From Protopterus annectens (Eukaryota; Chordata; Ceratodontiformes; Protopteridae): a stretch of 64,000 nt of DNA. Location: NCBI RefSeq assembly GCF_019279795.1, contig NC_056735.1, forward strand, positions 1,941,301,955-1,941,365,954, read 5' to 3'. The notes beneath the pieces are model-generated. The model worked only from the letters and a program-made list of their open reading frames with translations. It did no database searches and was not told the origin of the DNA. A program made the translations under genes and the position numbers. Of the stretch, positions 46,190 to 58,879 are shown in pieces; within the stretch, counting starts at the first letter, position 1; each line of letters opens with the position of its first letter.

Positions 46190-49165
46190 AATACACCGCC
46201 AGGAGTTCGCAGGGTCTCAAAGGCAGCTGGATGTGAGTACTATAGACTGAATTTCAAGCAGATACTTTGCTTGTAAAGAGACTCACTGTTCTGGGAATGT
46301 AGTTTATGCTAACAGTAGAAGTAAGGTACTGTCTAGTTCCTGCCAGCGGAACGCTTTCCTGACTGATACAATTAGAGCTAGGATATGATTTTTACCCTAA
46401 AAGTCTTTGAATGGTTAATTTTTCATGTAGTATTTGAGCACCGGTCAGTGCCTTCGCACCAGGTTGAAGTCCTAGTGTCAGCATTTGGGACCTGGGAACC
46501 ACACGGTGAATAGTTAGTGTGGGGGGCTTCCTAGGAAGAAATGAGGGAGAGAGACAGTTTTTTAGTATTACAGTGATTGGCGAGCTGTAGCATAGGAGAG
46601 ACTGTATTAATACATTGAATTTGAAGGGAAAAATACATTACAAAGGGTAATCAGTATGAATACAGTAGTAAAATACACAACAGATTCAGTCGCCAGAAAA
46701 TCAGCACAGAAAAGATTGTTTAAAGCCTGTAGTGCATCATTAGGTATGTACGGCACCATCCAATCTGGCAGTAACTTAATTCTAGGCTAACGCTTGCTTT
46801 ACAGTAGCTACATAAGCTTTAGTCAGTAAAAAACACTCAATATACTTTGACACATTCCCCAGACCTTCAACGCTATCCACGTTCATTCAATGTTATAGCT
46901 TTAGTCAGTAAAACACTCGATATACTTAGATATATTCCCCAGACCTTCAAAACGCTGTCCACGTTCATTCAGTATTATAGATTATAGTTTGTAAAGCTTA
47001 AAAGTGGTGGTATGCAGGCAAAAAGGTGTGTGTAACTCAAGAACACAGAATTAGACCTTACATCAGATATAAACTAAGCCACTATGAGGCTGTAATAAAA
47101 AAGACGCCAAACAAATGCCAACAACATGTGCGGTCACTGTCTGTACTCTTATAATGTTAATATTAAGCAGTCACGCTATCTACGATTGAATAGATCACAA
47201 TTGATACAGAACTGCAGTAGTAAGATGCAGAAAATAAAAACAACAGCAGTTAACATCAGAAAAAAACAACTTTTGCAGCGTTATAGCGTACCTTGAGACA
47301 GGGAGAAGCGACCAGGCAGGAGTACAGGACAGTACCTGTTGAATGCTGTGATTAAAACATGGTGGAAAACTTGTAGGGTTTAAGATAACTCACTGACATC
47401 AGAATACACCACCAGGAGTTCGCAGGGTCTCAAAGGCAGCTGGATGTGAGTACTATAGACTGAATTTCAAGCAGATACTTTGCTTGTAAAGAGACTCACT
47501 GTTCTGGGAATGTAGTTTATGCTAACAGTAGAAGTAAGGTACTGTCTAGTTCCTGCCAGCGGAACGCTTTCCTGACTGATACAATTAGAGCTAGGAAATG
47601 ATTTTTACCCTAAAAGTCTTTGAATGGTTAATTTTTCATGTAGTATTTGAGCACCGGTCAGTGCCTTCGCACCGGGTTGAAGTCCTAGTGTCAGCGTTTG
47701 GGACCTGGGAGCCACGCGGTGAATAGTTAGTGTGGGGGGCTTCCTAGGAAGAAATGAGGGAGAGAGACAGTTTTTTTAGTATTACAGTGATTGGCGAGCT
47801 GTAGCATAGGAGAGACTGTATTAATACATTGAATTTGAAGGGAAAAATACATTACAAAGGGTAATCAGTATGAATACAGTAGTAAAATACACAACAGATT
47901 CAGTCGCCAGAAAATCAGCACAGAAAAGATTGTTTAAAGCCTGTAGTGCATCATTAGGTATGTACGGCATCATCCAATCTGGCAGTAACTTAATTCTAGG
48001 CTAACGCTTGCTTTACTGTAGCTACATAAGCTTTAGTCAGTAAAAAACACTCAATATACTTTGACACATTCCGCAGACCTTCAACACTATCCACGTTCAT
48101 TCAGTGTTATAGCTTTAGTCAGTAAAACACTCGATATACTTAGATATATTCCGCAGACCTTCAAAACGCTGTCCACGTTCATTCAGTATTATAGATTATA
48201 GTTTGTAAAGCTTAAAAGTGGTGGTATGCAGGCAAAAAGTTGTGTGTAACTCAAGAACACAGAATTAGACCTTACATCAGATATAAACTAAGCCACTATG
48301 AGGCTGTAATAAAAAAAGACGCCAAACATACTCCAACAACACGTGCGGTCACTGTCTGTACTCTTATAATGTTAATATTAAGCAGTCACGCTATCTACGA
48401 CTTGAATAGATCACAATTGATACAGAACTTTAGTAGTAAGATGCAGAAAATAAAAACAACAGCAGTTAACATCAGAAAAAAACAACTTTTGCAGCATTAT
48501 AGCGTACCTTGAGACAGGGAGAAGCGACCAGGCAGGAGTGCAGGACAGTACCTGTTGAATGCTGTGATTAAAACATGGCGGAAAACTGGTAGGGTTTAAG
48601 ATAACTCACTGACGTCAGAATACACCGCCAGGAATTCACAGGGTCTCAAAGGCAGCTGGATGTGAGTACTATAGACTGAATTTCAAGCAGATACTTTGCA
48701 TGTAAAGAGACTCACTGTTCTGGGAATGTAGTTTATGCTAACAGTAGAAGTAAGGTACTGTCTAGTTCCTGCCAGCTGAATGCTTTCCTGACTGATACAA
48801 TTAGAGCTAGGATATGATTTTTACCCTAAAAGTCTTTGAATGGTTAATTTTTCATGTAGTATTTGAGCACCGGTCAGTGCCTTCACACCGGGTTGAAGTC
48901 CTAGTGTCAGCGTTTGGGACCTGGGAGCCACACGGTGAATAGTTAGTGTGGGGGGCTTCCCTAAAAGTCTTTGAATGGTTAATTTTTCATGTAGTATTTG
49001 AGCACCGGTCAGTGCCTTCGCACCGGGTTGAAGTCCTAGTGTCAGCGTTTGGGACCTGGGAGCCACGCGGTGAATAGTTAGTGTGGGGGGCTTCCTTGAG
49101 ACAGGGAGAAGTGACCAGGCAGGAGTACAGGACAGTACCTGTCGAATGCTCTATAACAAGATAGG
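46190..49165. repeat. 1.2-kb tandem repeat array (two full units and a rearranged third)
   Basis: Unit 1 is 46190-47402, unit 2 is 47403-48618 (periods 1213 and 1216 bp, near-identical by eye), and unit 3 is 48619-about 49165. Units begin AATACACC-CCAGGA. Each has an internal direct duplication of 82 bp (46816 and 46898 in unit 1). Unit 3 carries an extra 135-bp duplication (48824-48958 and 48959-49093) and then jumps to the unit end (CTTGAGACAGGGAGAAG), losing the middle. Minor frames occur (48240-48512) but differ between units. I could not match the unit to rRNA, snRNA or histone genes. It abuts the 5' end of LINE A3. Confidence 0.92.
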
Positions 49166-49419
49166 GGGGAAATTCTTCAAAATAGACTGAAAATACTGAC
49201 AGTTCAAAACCAAGATAAATTTTGATTCCTTGAGCTTCAGTTGACTGAGATGCAAAACACCAAGAAGCACAATGCCAATTAGTGTTTCTATAACACATCA
49301 TTGGTCACTCAGATTTTTAATGCATGTTCCAAATGCAATACTCTTTTGGGGAGATGCTTAACTTCTTTGAGTTGGTATGGCAATGCAGTTGGTACATTTT
49401 TTCTATTTTTTTTTTATTT

Positions 49420-49680
49420 ACCTTTTTAGGGTTTTAAGGTGTGATTCATGTCTTGCATTCCAGCTCATTAGGGACACCATCCTACTCATATTTCTCCACA
49501 AGTCAGATTGCTCAACTAATACCAGAACTAGGGACCTAAATCTCCGTCATCACATAAATGAAACAAACTGGAGAAAGAAATTCATTACCCAATACCTCAG
49601 GAACAGACTTCCCCTTAAAGTTAAACAAAGTAGCACACTGGCATCTTTAAAATTAAGACAGGATTACTGAATGAGTGCAT
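49420..49680 (+). pseudogene. CR1-like C-terminal domain fragment
   Basis: The plus frame contains ILLIFLHKSDCSTNTRTRDL, then R-H-H-I-N-E-T-N-W and LRNRLPLKVKQSSTLASLK before a stop near 49667. Block order and spacing match the C-terminal domain of family B (LMDLLHIRKTNSTR..., VKQSSSLTQFK), but similarity is low. It may represent an older relative. Confidence 0.45.
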
Positions 49681-49798
49681 ACAAATTTACTCTACAAATT
49701 AACTGCTTTGCCCTTCTTGAATGGGGAGGGGGGTAAATAATAAGAATGGGTATTGTTAAGGTAGAAAGGGTCTTCTTATGCAATTTCCTATGCCCCTA

Positions 49799-49844
49799 TT
49801 CTTCTTCTTCTTCTTCTTATTATTATTATTATTATTATTATTAT
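49799..49844. repeat. (TTC)n(TTA)n compound microsatellite
   Basis: Trinucleotide TTC repeats switch to TTA repeats. Confidence 0.95.
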
Positions 49845-50084
49845 GGATGTTTTTGAAAAATAACTTCTGAAAACTATTGCCCACTCTTACCTTTCTCTAA
49901 GTTATTTCTGATAGACAACTTTTACTGAAACTTCATTGTTTCATGTATTAACAGTTAATATGTGTTTGTTTTGCTCACTAGTTGTTCTGTATCAATTCTT
50001 TCTGTCATGGGCCTTGCTCAGTGTATGAGATAGCCTGTGTACTTTTTCTAATGTAGGTTATTTTTATTTATTTTTTGGCAAGAA

Positions 50085-50340
50085 AGCATTGCAGTCACTC
50101 CAGTTGTGACACATGTTTGGACAGGCACATAGCAAGTGAAGTATTTCATTCAATGAGTGTCCTGATTAGAGCTTAGTACAGTGAAATATTTAAATCTCTG
50201 GACCTGAATGCCATACCTTTAGATAAAATCTGTAAAATGAAAAAGGACTTCCTTACAATAGTGAATACATGGTGATCCATGGACAGTTCAGTACTGATAT
50301 ACGTTACCACATTCCCAATTACGGAATCAACATTCAGTCA
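50085..50340 (-). pseudogene. CR1-like fragment B6
   Basis: At nucleotide level it resembles the plus-strand sequence of B1 at about 7070-7330. Shared order: a block like CCAGTTG, TGGACAGGCACATA, TCATTCAATGAGTG, CTGGACCTGAATGCCATACC, GACTTCCTTAC and ATTACGGAATCAAC. Since B1 is on the minus strand, so is this piece. It is part of the region between the RT and the C-terminal domain. Heavily decayed. Confidence 0.45.
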
Positions 50341-50842
50341 TCTTAAATTTCAATATACATAAAAGAAGATAACAAGACAACATAACTCTTTTTCTTCATA
50401 GAAAATACTTCCTTCCTAAGTACATTCTGCCAGCTTTCAGACTCGTCTAACAGTAAATATCCCACAGCCATGCAACTTCTTGCTTCCTTCTTGATTCCTA
50501 CTTTCTCACTAACTTCCATCCGCAAAACACAGCTTCCTTTACATAATTATGCTCCACCCCATCTTATCCTCTATTCTTCTCCTACTAGTGAACCATCTCT
50601 CATCCTACCACGACTGAATAATACTTCTGAAAATCTCTTCAACTCTGTCCCAACCATCTATCCATACTTTCTCTGTAAACACTTCTCACATCACACCAAA
50701 CCTGTTTAATGATGCCCCTCACATTTACTCCAAATATAGACTAACTCATTGTCAACTCAAATCAAAATAAAATTAACTGGAAAAATATTGTCTGAAAAGC
50801 AAGAATCCATATTACCCCCAATATACTAAAATACTTCTGGGT

Positions 50843-50869
50843 GGAGAGATTCACCCTAATCCTAGTCCC
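50843..50869 (+). other. Degenerate 2A motif in LINE A5
   Basis: Reads GEIHPNPSP. The Gly of the N-P-G-P core is Ser, which is expected to abolish recoding. It shows the motif was ancestral to the family. Confidence 0.7.
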
Positions 50870-52329
50870 ACCTATCACAACCAACATCAGAACAATTCCC
50901 TTCCACACAGTACTCTAACCCCATAACAGTCAACCCACCACCCTGGTTTTCTAACTTTTATCTCCCTAAATATTATAAGAATAAGAAATTGAACTACTGA
51001 ATTACATTCATGGATTACATAACACAAGCTTGATATTCTCATTATAACTGAAACTTGGCTTGAACCTGGCATAAGCAACTCTGATATTACACCCCAGCTA
51101 TAATATCATCTGCATTGAAAATATAAAGAGGAATCTGATGATATTGCTTTAATATTTTCCATCAACTGCCACATTTTCCCCAACAACAAATCAATACTCA
51201 AATTCAGTTCATCAGAGCTTCTTATTATTTTCCCAAAAATAAACAAATATGCATTACTGTCCTTTATGTCTTTCCCGGCAACAATACAAATGCACTGGAT
51301 GATATCCTGCATTGGATATGCATATCAATTCCTCAAGAAAAAATGCAAGTGGATGATGTCAATATCAACTGGATTGACATAAACTTAACTTCCCTACCTC
51401 TAGCATGAACTTATATGTTTTCACACAACTAATTTACAGCTCCTCACATTATAACAAGGCATCAAATTCCTTATTAGACTGTATCAGACTCTAGCAAATT
51501 CACCATCACAGGTACAATGTCAGATTATCTCAGCAACAATCTCATACAACCAGACATTTCACACATCCACTTAAACAGCATGTTTATAAAACAACATGCA
51601 ACCTGTCCATGCCCAAACCAGAAATATTAATTACTACCCTATCATCTATTAACTGGAGCATCCTAAAAAAAATCATCCAATTAGATGATACTATAAAAGA
51701 ATTCCATACAACTTTACTAAGCATCTAAAATAACCTTGCTTCACCTAAAAGGGAGAGACTAAAAAACAATGATGACATTTGGCTATCCAGAAAAAGTAAA
51801 GTGCTAATGCATCAAGAAAATGTGTAGAAAGAGAGGCAAAACTATAAAACACTACAATATCTCAAAAACTTCAGAATTTTCGACAACTATAATCAAATAA
51901 ATGAAGACAAAATACTATACTGTAACAAATCCAAAACAATAGTAAACACAATCCTAAAAATTCTGGTCAGCCATCTTTTCCCAATAACTCACCACTCAAA
52001 ACTGCAATAGAATCCAACTCTTAATTTCTAAATAATATAGAATCCCTAACCAATGATTCCCCTATGTCTAATCCCACCCCACCCAACAGCAACATATCAC
52101 CTCATCCTCTTTCTCCTTCAAACCTGTGCCGTCATCTTATATAAAACTACTCAAAAATCAAACTGTAACCATGGCTACTTCAGCTGGTAATCTTACAACT
52201 GAGTACCTTTAAAAAGCCACAAACAGTATTGCCTATCCTTTCTCAGTCATTTTATATACATGAAATTCAAATGTTCCCTGTCTCTGTAAAAAACTCACAT
52301 ATTACTGAAATTCAACAGGTATCATTTAC

Positions 52330-53178
52330 TTTAGACCTATAGCAATCTTACCTCCTATCCAAAATACTTGAAAAATGTATTCAAGAACAATTGCTAAACC
52401 ATCTCCTTCATGAAGAACTCTTATCCCCCACACAACACAACTTCCATCTCTCACATAGTACTGACATTGCACTTCTCACTTTTTTAGGTAGTGCCAGTAA
52501 AGCTAAAGATAATGGAAAACTAGTCTCCTCCTTATTTATACCCTTGTCTAAAGCTTACAACACAGTTTTTCACAGCAAACATCTACTTCAAAAATCCTCA
52601 CTAGGTATATCTCAGCCCACCCATCTATGGTTCAAAAGGTACCTGTCCAATAGGTATCAGTTATTAAAATACCAATCCACCCTCTCTCCATACCTGCCTG
52701 TTATCACTGGTGTATCACAAGGCTCTATGCTTTGTCCTCGGTCTTTAATATTCTCATCAATACTCTCCACACATCCACACTACATGCCTTACTAATATCA
52801 TACACAGACGACTCCACACTCATAAGCACATCATACAAGCTGACACACCTCCACAAAGTTGCTCAGGAAGCTTTAACAACCACTGAAACATGGATTTGAA
52901 ACTCACAACTCATGATCAACTCCCCCCCCCCAAAAAAAAAAACACAGAATTTAAAATCCTCTGTCTTAGTAATGCAACTATTGAGATCAGGTCTCATAAC
53001 AAATTATTAGGGATGATAGTAGTTGATAATCTTAAATTTTACATGCATATACAAAAGTGCATAAAAAAATCACCAAAAACTAGGGATGCTTTACAGAGCC
53101 AAAAACTTTCTCACCAATGCAACTAAAACTACACTTGCCACTGCTCATATTCTCCACTCATTAGTTTATGATGCTCCC
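52330..53178 (+). pseudogene. LINE A5 reverse transcriptase pseudogene, 5' part
   Basis: 52391-52795 reads LLHEELLSPTQHNFHLSHST, then FIPLSKAYNTVFHS (mutated motif A) and VITGVSQGSMLCP. The catalytic box Y-T-D-D (52801-52812) is the only family A box here with both Asp residues. The region ends with SLVYDAP at 53178, where an LTR cuts it. It resumes at 53744 with ILTNLQ. Confidence 0.75.
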
Positions 53179-53356
53179 TGTGGTGATGATGTGGACTAGT
53201 GCCAGCATAGCCAGCTGGAGTTCTGTAAAGAATGATATGTCTTTTGAATATCAAACTGATTTATACAAGATGCTTCTGTTAAAAATGTACTAGAACTGTA
53301 TGGCATTTGAATATCAAACTGATTTGCACAAATGCTTATGCTACAAATGTATTAGC

Positions 53357-53423
<67 letters not shown>

Positions 53424-53738
53424 CAAATAGACATGAAACACAGGTTTCACAGAGCAGGTGCTGGAGGACATGGCTTGGACACCCAGCTCTGCACTTAACC
53501 CCGAAGCCGGTCTAGTGGGGAGACTTACTTGGTTTCTGGATAGAGACAGATATAAAGAAATCCAGTCACCAAGCTGAATGTGTTCCCTGTGTGCTCTTAA
53601 GGGAAATTGTACTTGGTGCAGAGAGCCGCATCTGAAAATACTGGGTGCATCCATTTCGCTGAAAATGAACATTACCCATAGGTGTCAGTGGTGAGGATTG
53701 AGGCTCCTTGATCACTGGCCCAGAGAGGCGTCTTCACA
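53179..53738. mobile_element. Solo LTR-like element (short form) inserted in LINE A5
   Basis: Starts TGTGGTGATG and ends GTCTTCACA, with 5-bp direct repeats CTCCC at 53174-53178 and 53739-53743. Removing the element and one repeat joins L-V-Y-D-A-P to I-L-T-N-L-Q in frame, matching LLYASPIYTNL of copy A2. Its first ~65 bases and last ~330 bases match the 1553-bp element at 3521-5073 (TGCCAGC, AGCTGGAGTT; CTTAAGGGAAATTG, GTGGTGAGGATTGAGGCT), so it is a short, internally deleted form. No coding sequence. Confidence 0.75.
53358..53419. repeat. (TG)n microsatellite inside the short LTR
   Basis: About 31 TG dinucleotides followed by AAATCAAA, as in the sister LTR. Confidence 0.95.
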
Positions 53739-53743
53739 CTCCC

Positions 53744-54200
53744 ATTCTTACTAACCTCCAGGAGTCAGAAAAACAGAACTTGAACAGTGCTATTGTAAAG
53801 TTGCTAAATTTGCAGCAAATATCCCTTTCAAAACCCATGACTGGTTAGCACTAAAAGCCTACATTGGTTAGAACTTCCCCATTCACTAACATATACTACA
53901 TAGCTTTTTATTACCTATAAAATTATTCAGAAATCTTCTGCTTTTTCAGCAGTAAATACCATTCTACACAGCTATGTTCCCACTCGGTCATTACAATCCA
54001 ATAACCAAAAACTCCTCTCTGTCCACAAACCTATCAAATTTACTTGGCATGGTTGTAGCCATGCCATGTTGCTAAAACACAGAATTCCGCAAATGTATCC
54101 ATCAGTCAGTACCCTCCCTTTTCTCCTTTAAAACCACTCTGGAAAACTTCCTAGCAAAAATATGGCTTTCTTCTTGGTCGTCTCCAGGATAAACTAGATC
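53744..54200 (+). pseudogene. LINE A5 C-terminal region pseudogene
   Basis: Continues after the LTR with ILTNLQESEKQNL, then KLLNLQQIS-like sequence and a W-L-x-L block. A terminal FKTTLENFLAKIWL-like block lies near 54130-54170. Multiple stops. Confidence 0.55.
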
Positions 54201-54794
54201 CATAAATCTAAACTATTAGCTCTTCATACCTCACATCTTGCTCCCTTTTTTCACTCACTTTCTTACTTTAATCAAACTTTCTCCCCTGACCCTGTATCTA
54301 AATATGCTCTAACCTTCTTTTTCCTCCCACTTCATATTGTAGATGCTGTTTACATTATACTAGCTTAGCTTTTATTTCTCTAAACTGGCTAAAACTTCTC
54401 TAAATATTAAAGCATTGTCTTATAAGTTGTATTTGTTCTGTTCTTAACTAATGTTTTTGCATTATGTTTAATTTGGTATAAATATCTGCACTGTGGATAT
54501 TGTTTGGATTGCTTTTGACATTTGAAAAATTATTGCTCATAAAATGTTTTTATAACACATTGGTGATTTTTCTCCCAGGGACTCCTCTGAAAATGGGCAC
54601 CTAGCCATTCAAACTTTTTTTTGGTAATCAAATGTTAATAAATAAATTAAAAAATAAATAGTTTCTCTTTTGAGGATATTATTAAAAATAATTCTGATTG
54701 TTCTGTCTTCAATGAAAAAAAGGTTAAACATCTCTTTTTCTTTTTTGAAGATTGTCATCTATTTATAATGAATGATACGAGATATTTCTAGTAC

Positions 54795-55260
54795 ATATGC
54801 TCTGTCTCCTACAGATTGCAGAGAGGTAATCTATGCCTGCCCAGCAAACCATCCCCTGATCCCACTCTTATGGACCTGTTGCACATCAGCAAAAATAATA
54901 GTATAATAGACCTAAACCTTGTCTGCAACATAAGGAGAACATATCAGAGAGCCAGGTCTGTGTCTCAGACACTACCTCTTCTCTGGAACATGCTTCCCAT
55001 GCAAGTGAAGCTGAGTTCTACTCTAACCCAGTTCAAGCATACCTTGGAACAGTGGACGAGGAGTTGGAAATTTACCCTCGGTCTGGCACCTATGTCTCTA
55101 GTAGATAGAGACAGCCTATAAATGCTTGACTGCATATATACCCCTTAAAATAACACTATGGTATCACAACATGCCAGATACATTTGGAAAGCAATGGTAG
55201 GCTTCAAAAGGACCCACTGGGGTTGTTAGCCTAGTAATCACCCACAAAGCTATGTTTTCC
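54795..55260 (+). pseudogene. CR1-like LINE copy B3: C-terminal domain and tail
   Basis: 54816-55121 reads LQRGNLCLPSKPSPDPTLMD, then LVCNIRRTYQRARSVSQTLP, LLWNMLPMQVKLSSTLTQFK and GLAPMSLVDRDSL, an unbroken copy of the family B C-terminal domain. The tail contains GGTAGGCTTCAAAAGGACCC and TTAGCCTAGTAATCACC, then diverges before a clear octamer. The 5' side starts in an unassigned stretch after A5's tail. Confidence 0.7.
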
Positions 55261-57289
55261 TAACTTTAAATATACGAGGTTCTTTTGGTCTATCCTTTCC
55301 TCAAGCATGTGGACTTATCCCTACATCTTCTTTATCTGTTCTTCATTAACATTGCACTTTTTACACTTCTCTATATCTCCTTCTCTGCTGTAATCTAATC
55401 AAAAATCGGTAATCTCCTTTAAGTCATTTCAACCATGTACAATGTATACTTTTGAAATCAAAGGCTTTAAAATGTCAAACTTTCTAAACGATATGAATTT
55501 TCATCATTTGCCTGCAATATTCCAGCTCCATTTAGCTTCAGCTGTCACTTATGCTTAAGAATTTTACTCTCAACTAAAGAATAACATAAACTAAGCAGTC
55601 CCAAATGAAACCAGATATATTGGAGGAATGCAAAAATAAGCCACCTTGTTGGAATGCAGCAAAGGGCAAAGATGCTAATTGCAATCTATAATAATGCAAA
55701 ATCTAGACACATTACAGATTCATCTGGGGATTCACTAAACTCAGAGTAGGCTTAGCATGAAGCTTACACATAGCTTTCATGTTTGCATGTTGAGCAGCAG
55801 GGCTAATTGCATATGTGCACTGCATTTAAATGTAAACAAGCATATTTTGTGGCCAGCAAACCATGTAAAGTAATATGAACAGAAGCAGACATTTAACCCT
55901 GTTTACCTATGGGCAATCTAGGTGTGCATGTTTGCGCGGAATGCCACAATGATTACCAGGGTTATTAATAAAGCAATGTATATAGTTCTAACACATAAAA
56001 GAAAAACAGTATACAGTATAGACCATTCTGGAAACCTATTTCTGACATACAGAGTTAAGTTGTGTAAAAGATCCATAAAGGTACATAGACTGCATTGTAA
56101 ATAAACAGTCAGGGGAAGTGTGTGTATTGAATATGGCCACACAGATGAATTGTAGGAATGAACACAAGGAAAGAGGGGAGGTGAAACATGGTAATTTACA
56201 ACAGATGAGGGCATGTCAATGAAGACAATTGTAGCATGAACACTAATCACATATCGACATTATATAGTATGGACTGCACAGCGAATGCATATGACGTAAC
56301 TATCACAGAATGTGAGAGAACAATGGATACGGTTCTCTGTGATATAAGTATCCTGACATGAACAGTTCAGCAGACATATATCAGGGATGTATATACAATC
56401 GGGGTTAGATGCATATTGTGAAGCTTTGCATAACAAGTTGCCTGAATATGACTGCAATGTCAGCAGAGGTCTCAACCAAGTGGGACACATATTAACAGGC
56501 TCATGGAAAAAAGTAGACAGAAGCATGGGCAATCATGGACAACATCAAAATAACAACAGCAGTAATACCATGTCTCTGACATAAGATATTTGATTGTGAG
56601 TGATCAGTAGATAGTTCTGCAAAAACCCACTTGTACAACTACTATGAGTTGTGAACAATGCATGAGGGGAATGAAGCACACCATCCTGAAACTTAAAAAT
56701 CTGCTTGAGGTGTTAGGAGGGACACTGTTATACCTGTATTTGAGATTATGATCAATCCAGGCTAGCTGACATGCATGCATGGCATATATATGGCACAATC
56801 CACAGTGTCACAAATTTAACCCCTGACATCAGTGTTGTCAATCAGCTATGCATGTACTGTGTGCATCACAAAAACAGGTGTCTCACATGCCTCTGGTACA
56901 ACAGCTTGATGGGGATTCCGCACCATCAGACACTAATGTTTATGCAACAAAAAGAAGACTTAGGTATGACTAATAAGATATGTGGGAGCTCACTGGGGAA
57001 AATGTGGTGCACTTAAGTAATGCATCCCTGGAAGATGTGTAGCAGATACATGAAAAAAGGTGCATTGTACTCAGTTATAGGTGTAATGAAGGCCGTGAAC
57101 TATGGAAGTATAATGGGCTTTGATGTGAGCTGTGTTACATACAAGGGAGTAGTCACCTCTGAGGGCACAAGTTGATGGACGTTCCACATACCATCTACTT
57201 GAGTACACTGGTCACATACCACTTAGTCTACTCATAGTGGTGTGTTGTCTACATTATCATTAGGTTGTATATTTGCTTTTATAATGTAA
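55261..57289. other. Unassigned non-coding sequence
   Basis: Several short frames (for example 55918-56250 minus and 56387-56584 plus) without recognisable motifs. No repeat family was assigned. Confidence 0.35.
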
Positions 57290-57960
57290 CTAACCCTCCC
57301 ATGATTATTTTTTTATCTCACGTGTCTTCATGGTTGTGACAGCAATACTTTGTCTGAGTTGATACTGTCTGTATTTTACTAACATCACACTTAGATTCCA
57401 TGATTGCCCACATCCTGCAGTCCTCCAGAAAGCTGTTTGGACAAAGGATGTGTATGTCATTCTTGATGTCTGTAACTTAAATAATGAACAGAAAAGGGCA
57501 TAGCACACAGCCCTAAGGTATGAACATTACTATTGGACTCTAGATATAGGTCAGTTCACACACTTCAACATAGTTATATGTCAAGTATGTGATCCAGTGG
57601 TCTACCCAGTTTGTGATATAGGTGTGTATGGCCACTTGTGACAGTGTCACAGTAATACCTGAGTGTAGATTTCTGCCAAATGCCTTGGCCTTGTCAAGTT
57701 CCACAGATGATAGTCTTGTCATAATGCATGACCTTGTTGACCTTCTTGAGGACATCTAACAAATGTAACAGACATGGATGTAGCCTGAACAAATCGCACG
57801 TCTTTCATACACAGCTGGGATTTTCCAGTGTCTTTTTAGAAAAGATCCATGATATCATGTTGGTCTACCTCACAGATGAGGAGAGTCAGGCTGTGTCTAT
57901 ACATGCATGAATCAGGTGAAGTCCCCTCGCCCAGTTAGATGGATGCAGCTTGATGTTCAT
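57290..57960 (-). pseudogene. Decayed CR1-like reverse transcriptase fragment
   Basis: On the minus strand a D-V-L-K-K-V-N-K-V-like block (near 57745) is followed by LDKAKAFGRNLHSGI (mutated RT motif A) and TYITNWVDHW, the order seen in family B (DLAKAFDTI...YVTRWIAN). A further block near 57400 (W-N-L-S...K-Y-R-Q) may be the region after the catalytic box. Very degenerate. Confidence 0.45.
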
Positions 57961-58869
57961 CCTTCTACTGGAACATATTCTGTCTGGAGGTTGTGTTGAG
58001 GTATGGATCCAAATATAGGTCCATATTTTGAGTCACGCTATAAGCAATCTATGATGTTTGTTAAGGCCCACTGATTCTGTGTTATTAACCATACAGAGTG
58101 CACAGATGTGCATCCCTCCTTAGCATAGAAATAGAGTAATGTTTGCAAATGTAATTTGGATGATGGACAGTGGCTACAGGGGGTGACATGTGAGACAAAC
58201 TATCAGCTAGCAGATGGTCTAGTTTCTCCGGTTTGGTATGCCTGGAGGTATCCACATGCACATCTGTGCTAAGCTGTGAATTACACTTAACATTTCAAAT
58301 GTATTGGACTAAATGATTTGTGAAAATACCTACAAATACAACCATGGTCATTCATCATATTCCACACACTGGTACTATGCACACAGCTGTACAACCTTAA
58401 CAATGTCATGTATTTACATGAATTTCACAACATATGCCTGCATGTGTTTTGTGATCTGTGTTTCAGCAGCCTGATGCCATATCAGGACACATTACAGATC
58501 AGTTGTTTGTGGCTCATGAAGAACATTTCCTGATACAAATGCTAATAGTCACGTAATGGCACTGTTGACACCTTCAGTAATCCTTGGTTATAGCAATAAC
58601 TGCAGATACAATGAATTCTACTAGGTTGCATTTGCATCAAAACATGGTGTTGTGTATATCACAGAATAATAACGTGTATAAGACAAGACCTATGTGACCA
58701 TGTAATCAATATGAATTTATAATGATGCGTGTCACAGAGCAATTAATGATGGTATGTTGACATTTGCACACCTGTGCTATACTGCAATTGTCACTGTGAT
58801 GGTGGAATGTGAACTGAGTTGATTGTTGATTTTCTCCGCTACAGCAACACATGTCCCAATATGCCAAAG
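57961..58869. other. Unassigned non-coding sequence
   Basis: No gene or repeat was recognised. It may contain more of the 5' part of CR1 copy B4, but this cannot be shown. Confidence 0.3.
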
Positions 58870-58879
58870 GTATACATAC

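Larger units (their letters stand above)
50345..54660 (+). mobile_element. LINE copy A5 (L2/CR1-group), old and interrupted by a solo LTR
   Basis: C/T-rich leader (about 50460-50720), degenerate 2A motif GEIHPNPSP (50843-50869), endonuclease remnants (IIRIRN-like near 50975, ITETWLEPG near 51045), RT (52330-53170), LTR insertion (53179-53738), C-terminal region (53744-54200), 3'UTR and an AATAAATAAATT tail at about 54640-54660. It is more diverged than A2 and A3. The 5' limit is approximate. Confidence 0.75.

Noticed and set aside
48240..48512. 90-codon frame in the second 1.2-kb unit
   Set aside because: The corresponding part of unit 1 differs by indels that change the frame, and no motif is recognisable.
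46190..49165. The 1.2-kb units as rRNA, snRNA or histone gene repeats
   Set aside because: I looked for known 5S, U-snRNA and histone signatures and found none. A weak Sm-like AATTTTTCATG is not enough.
55918..56250. 110-codon minus frame with hydrophobic segments
   Set aside because: Cys/Ile/Leu-rich translation of AT-rich DNA, with no homology I recognise and no neighbouring support.
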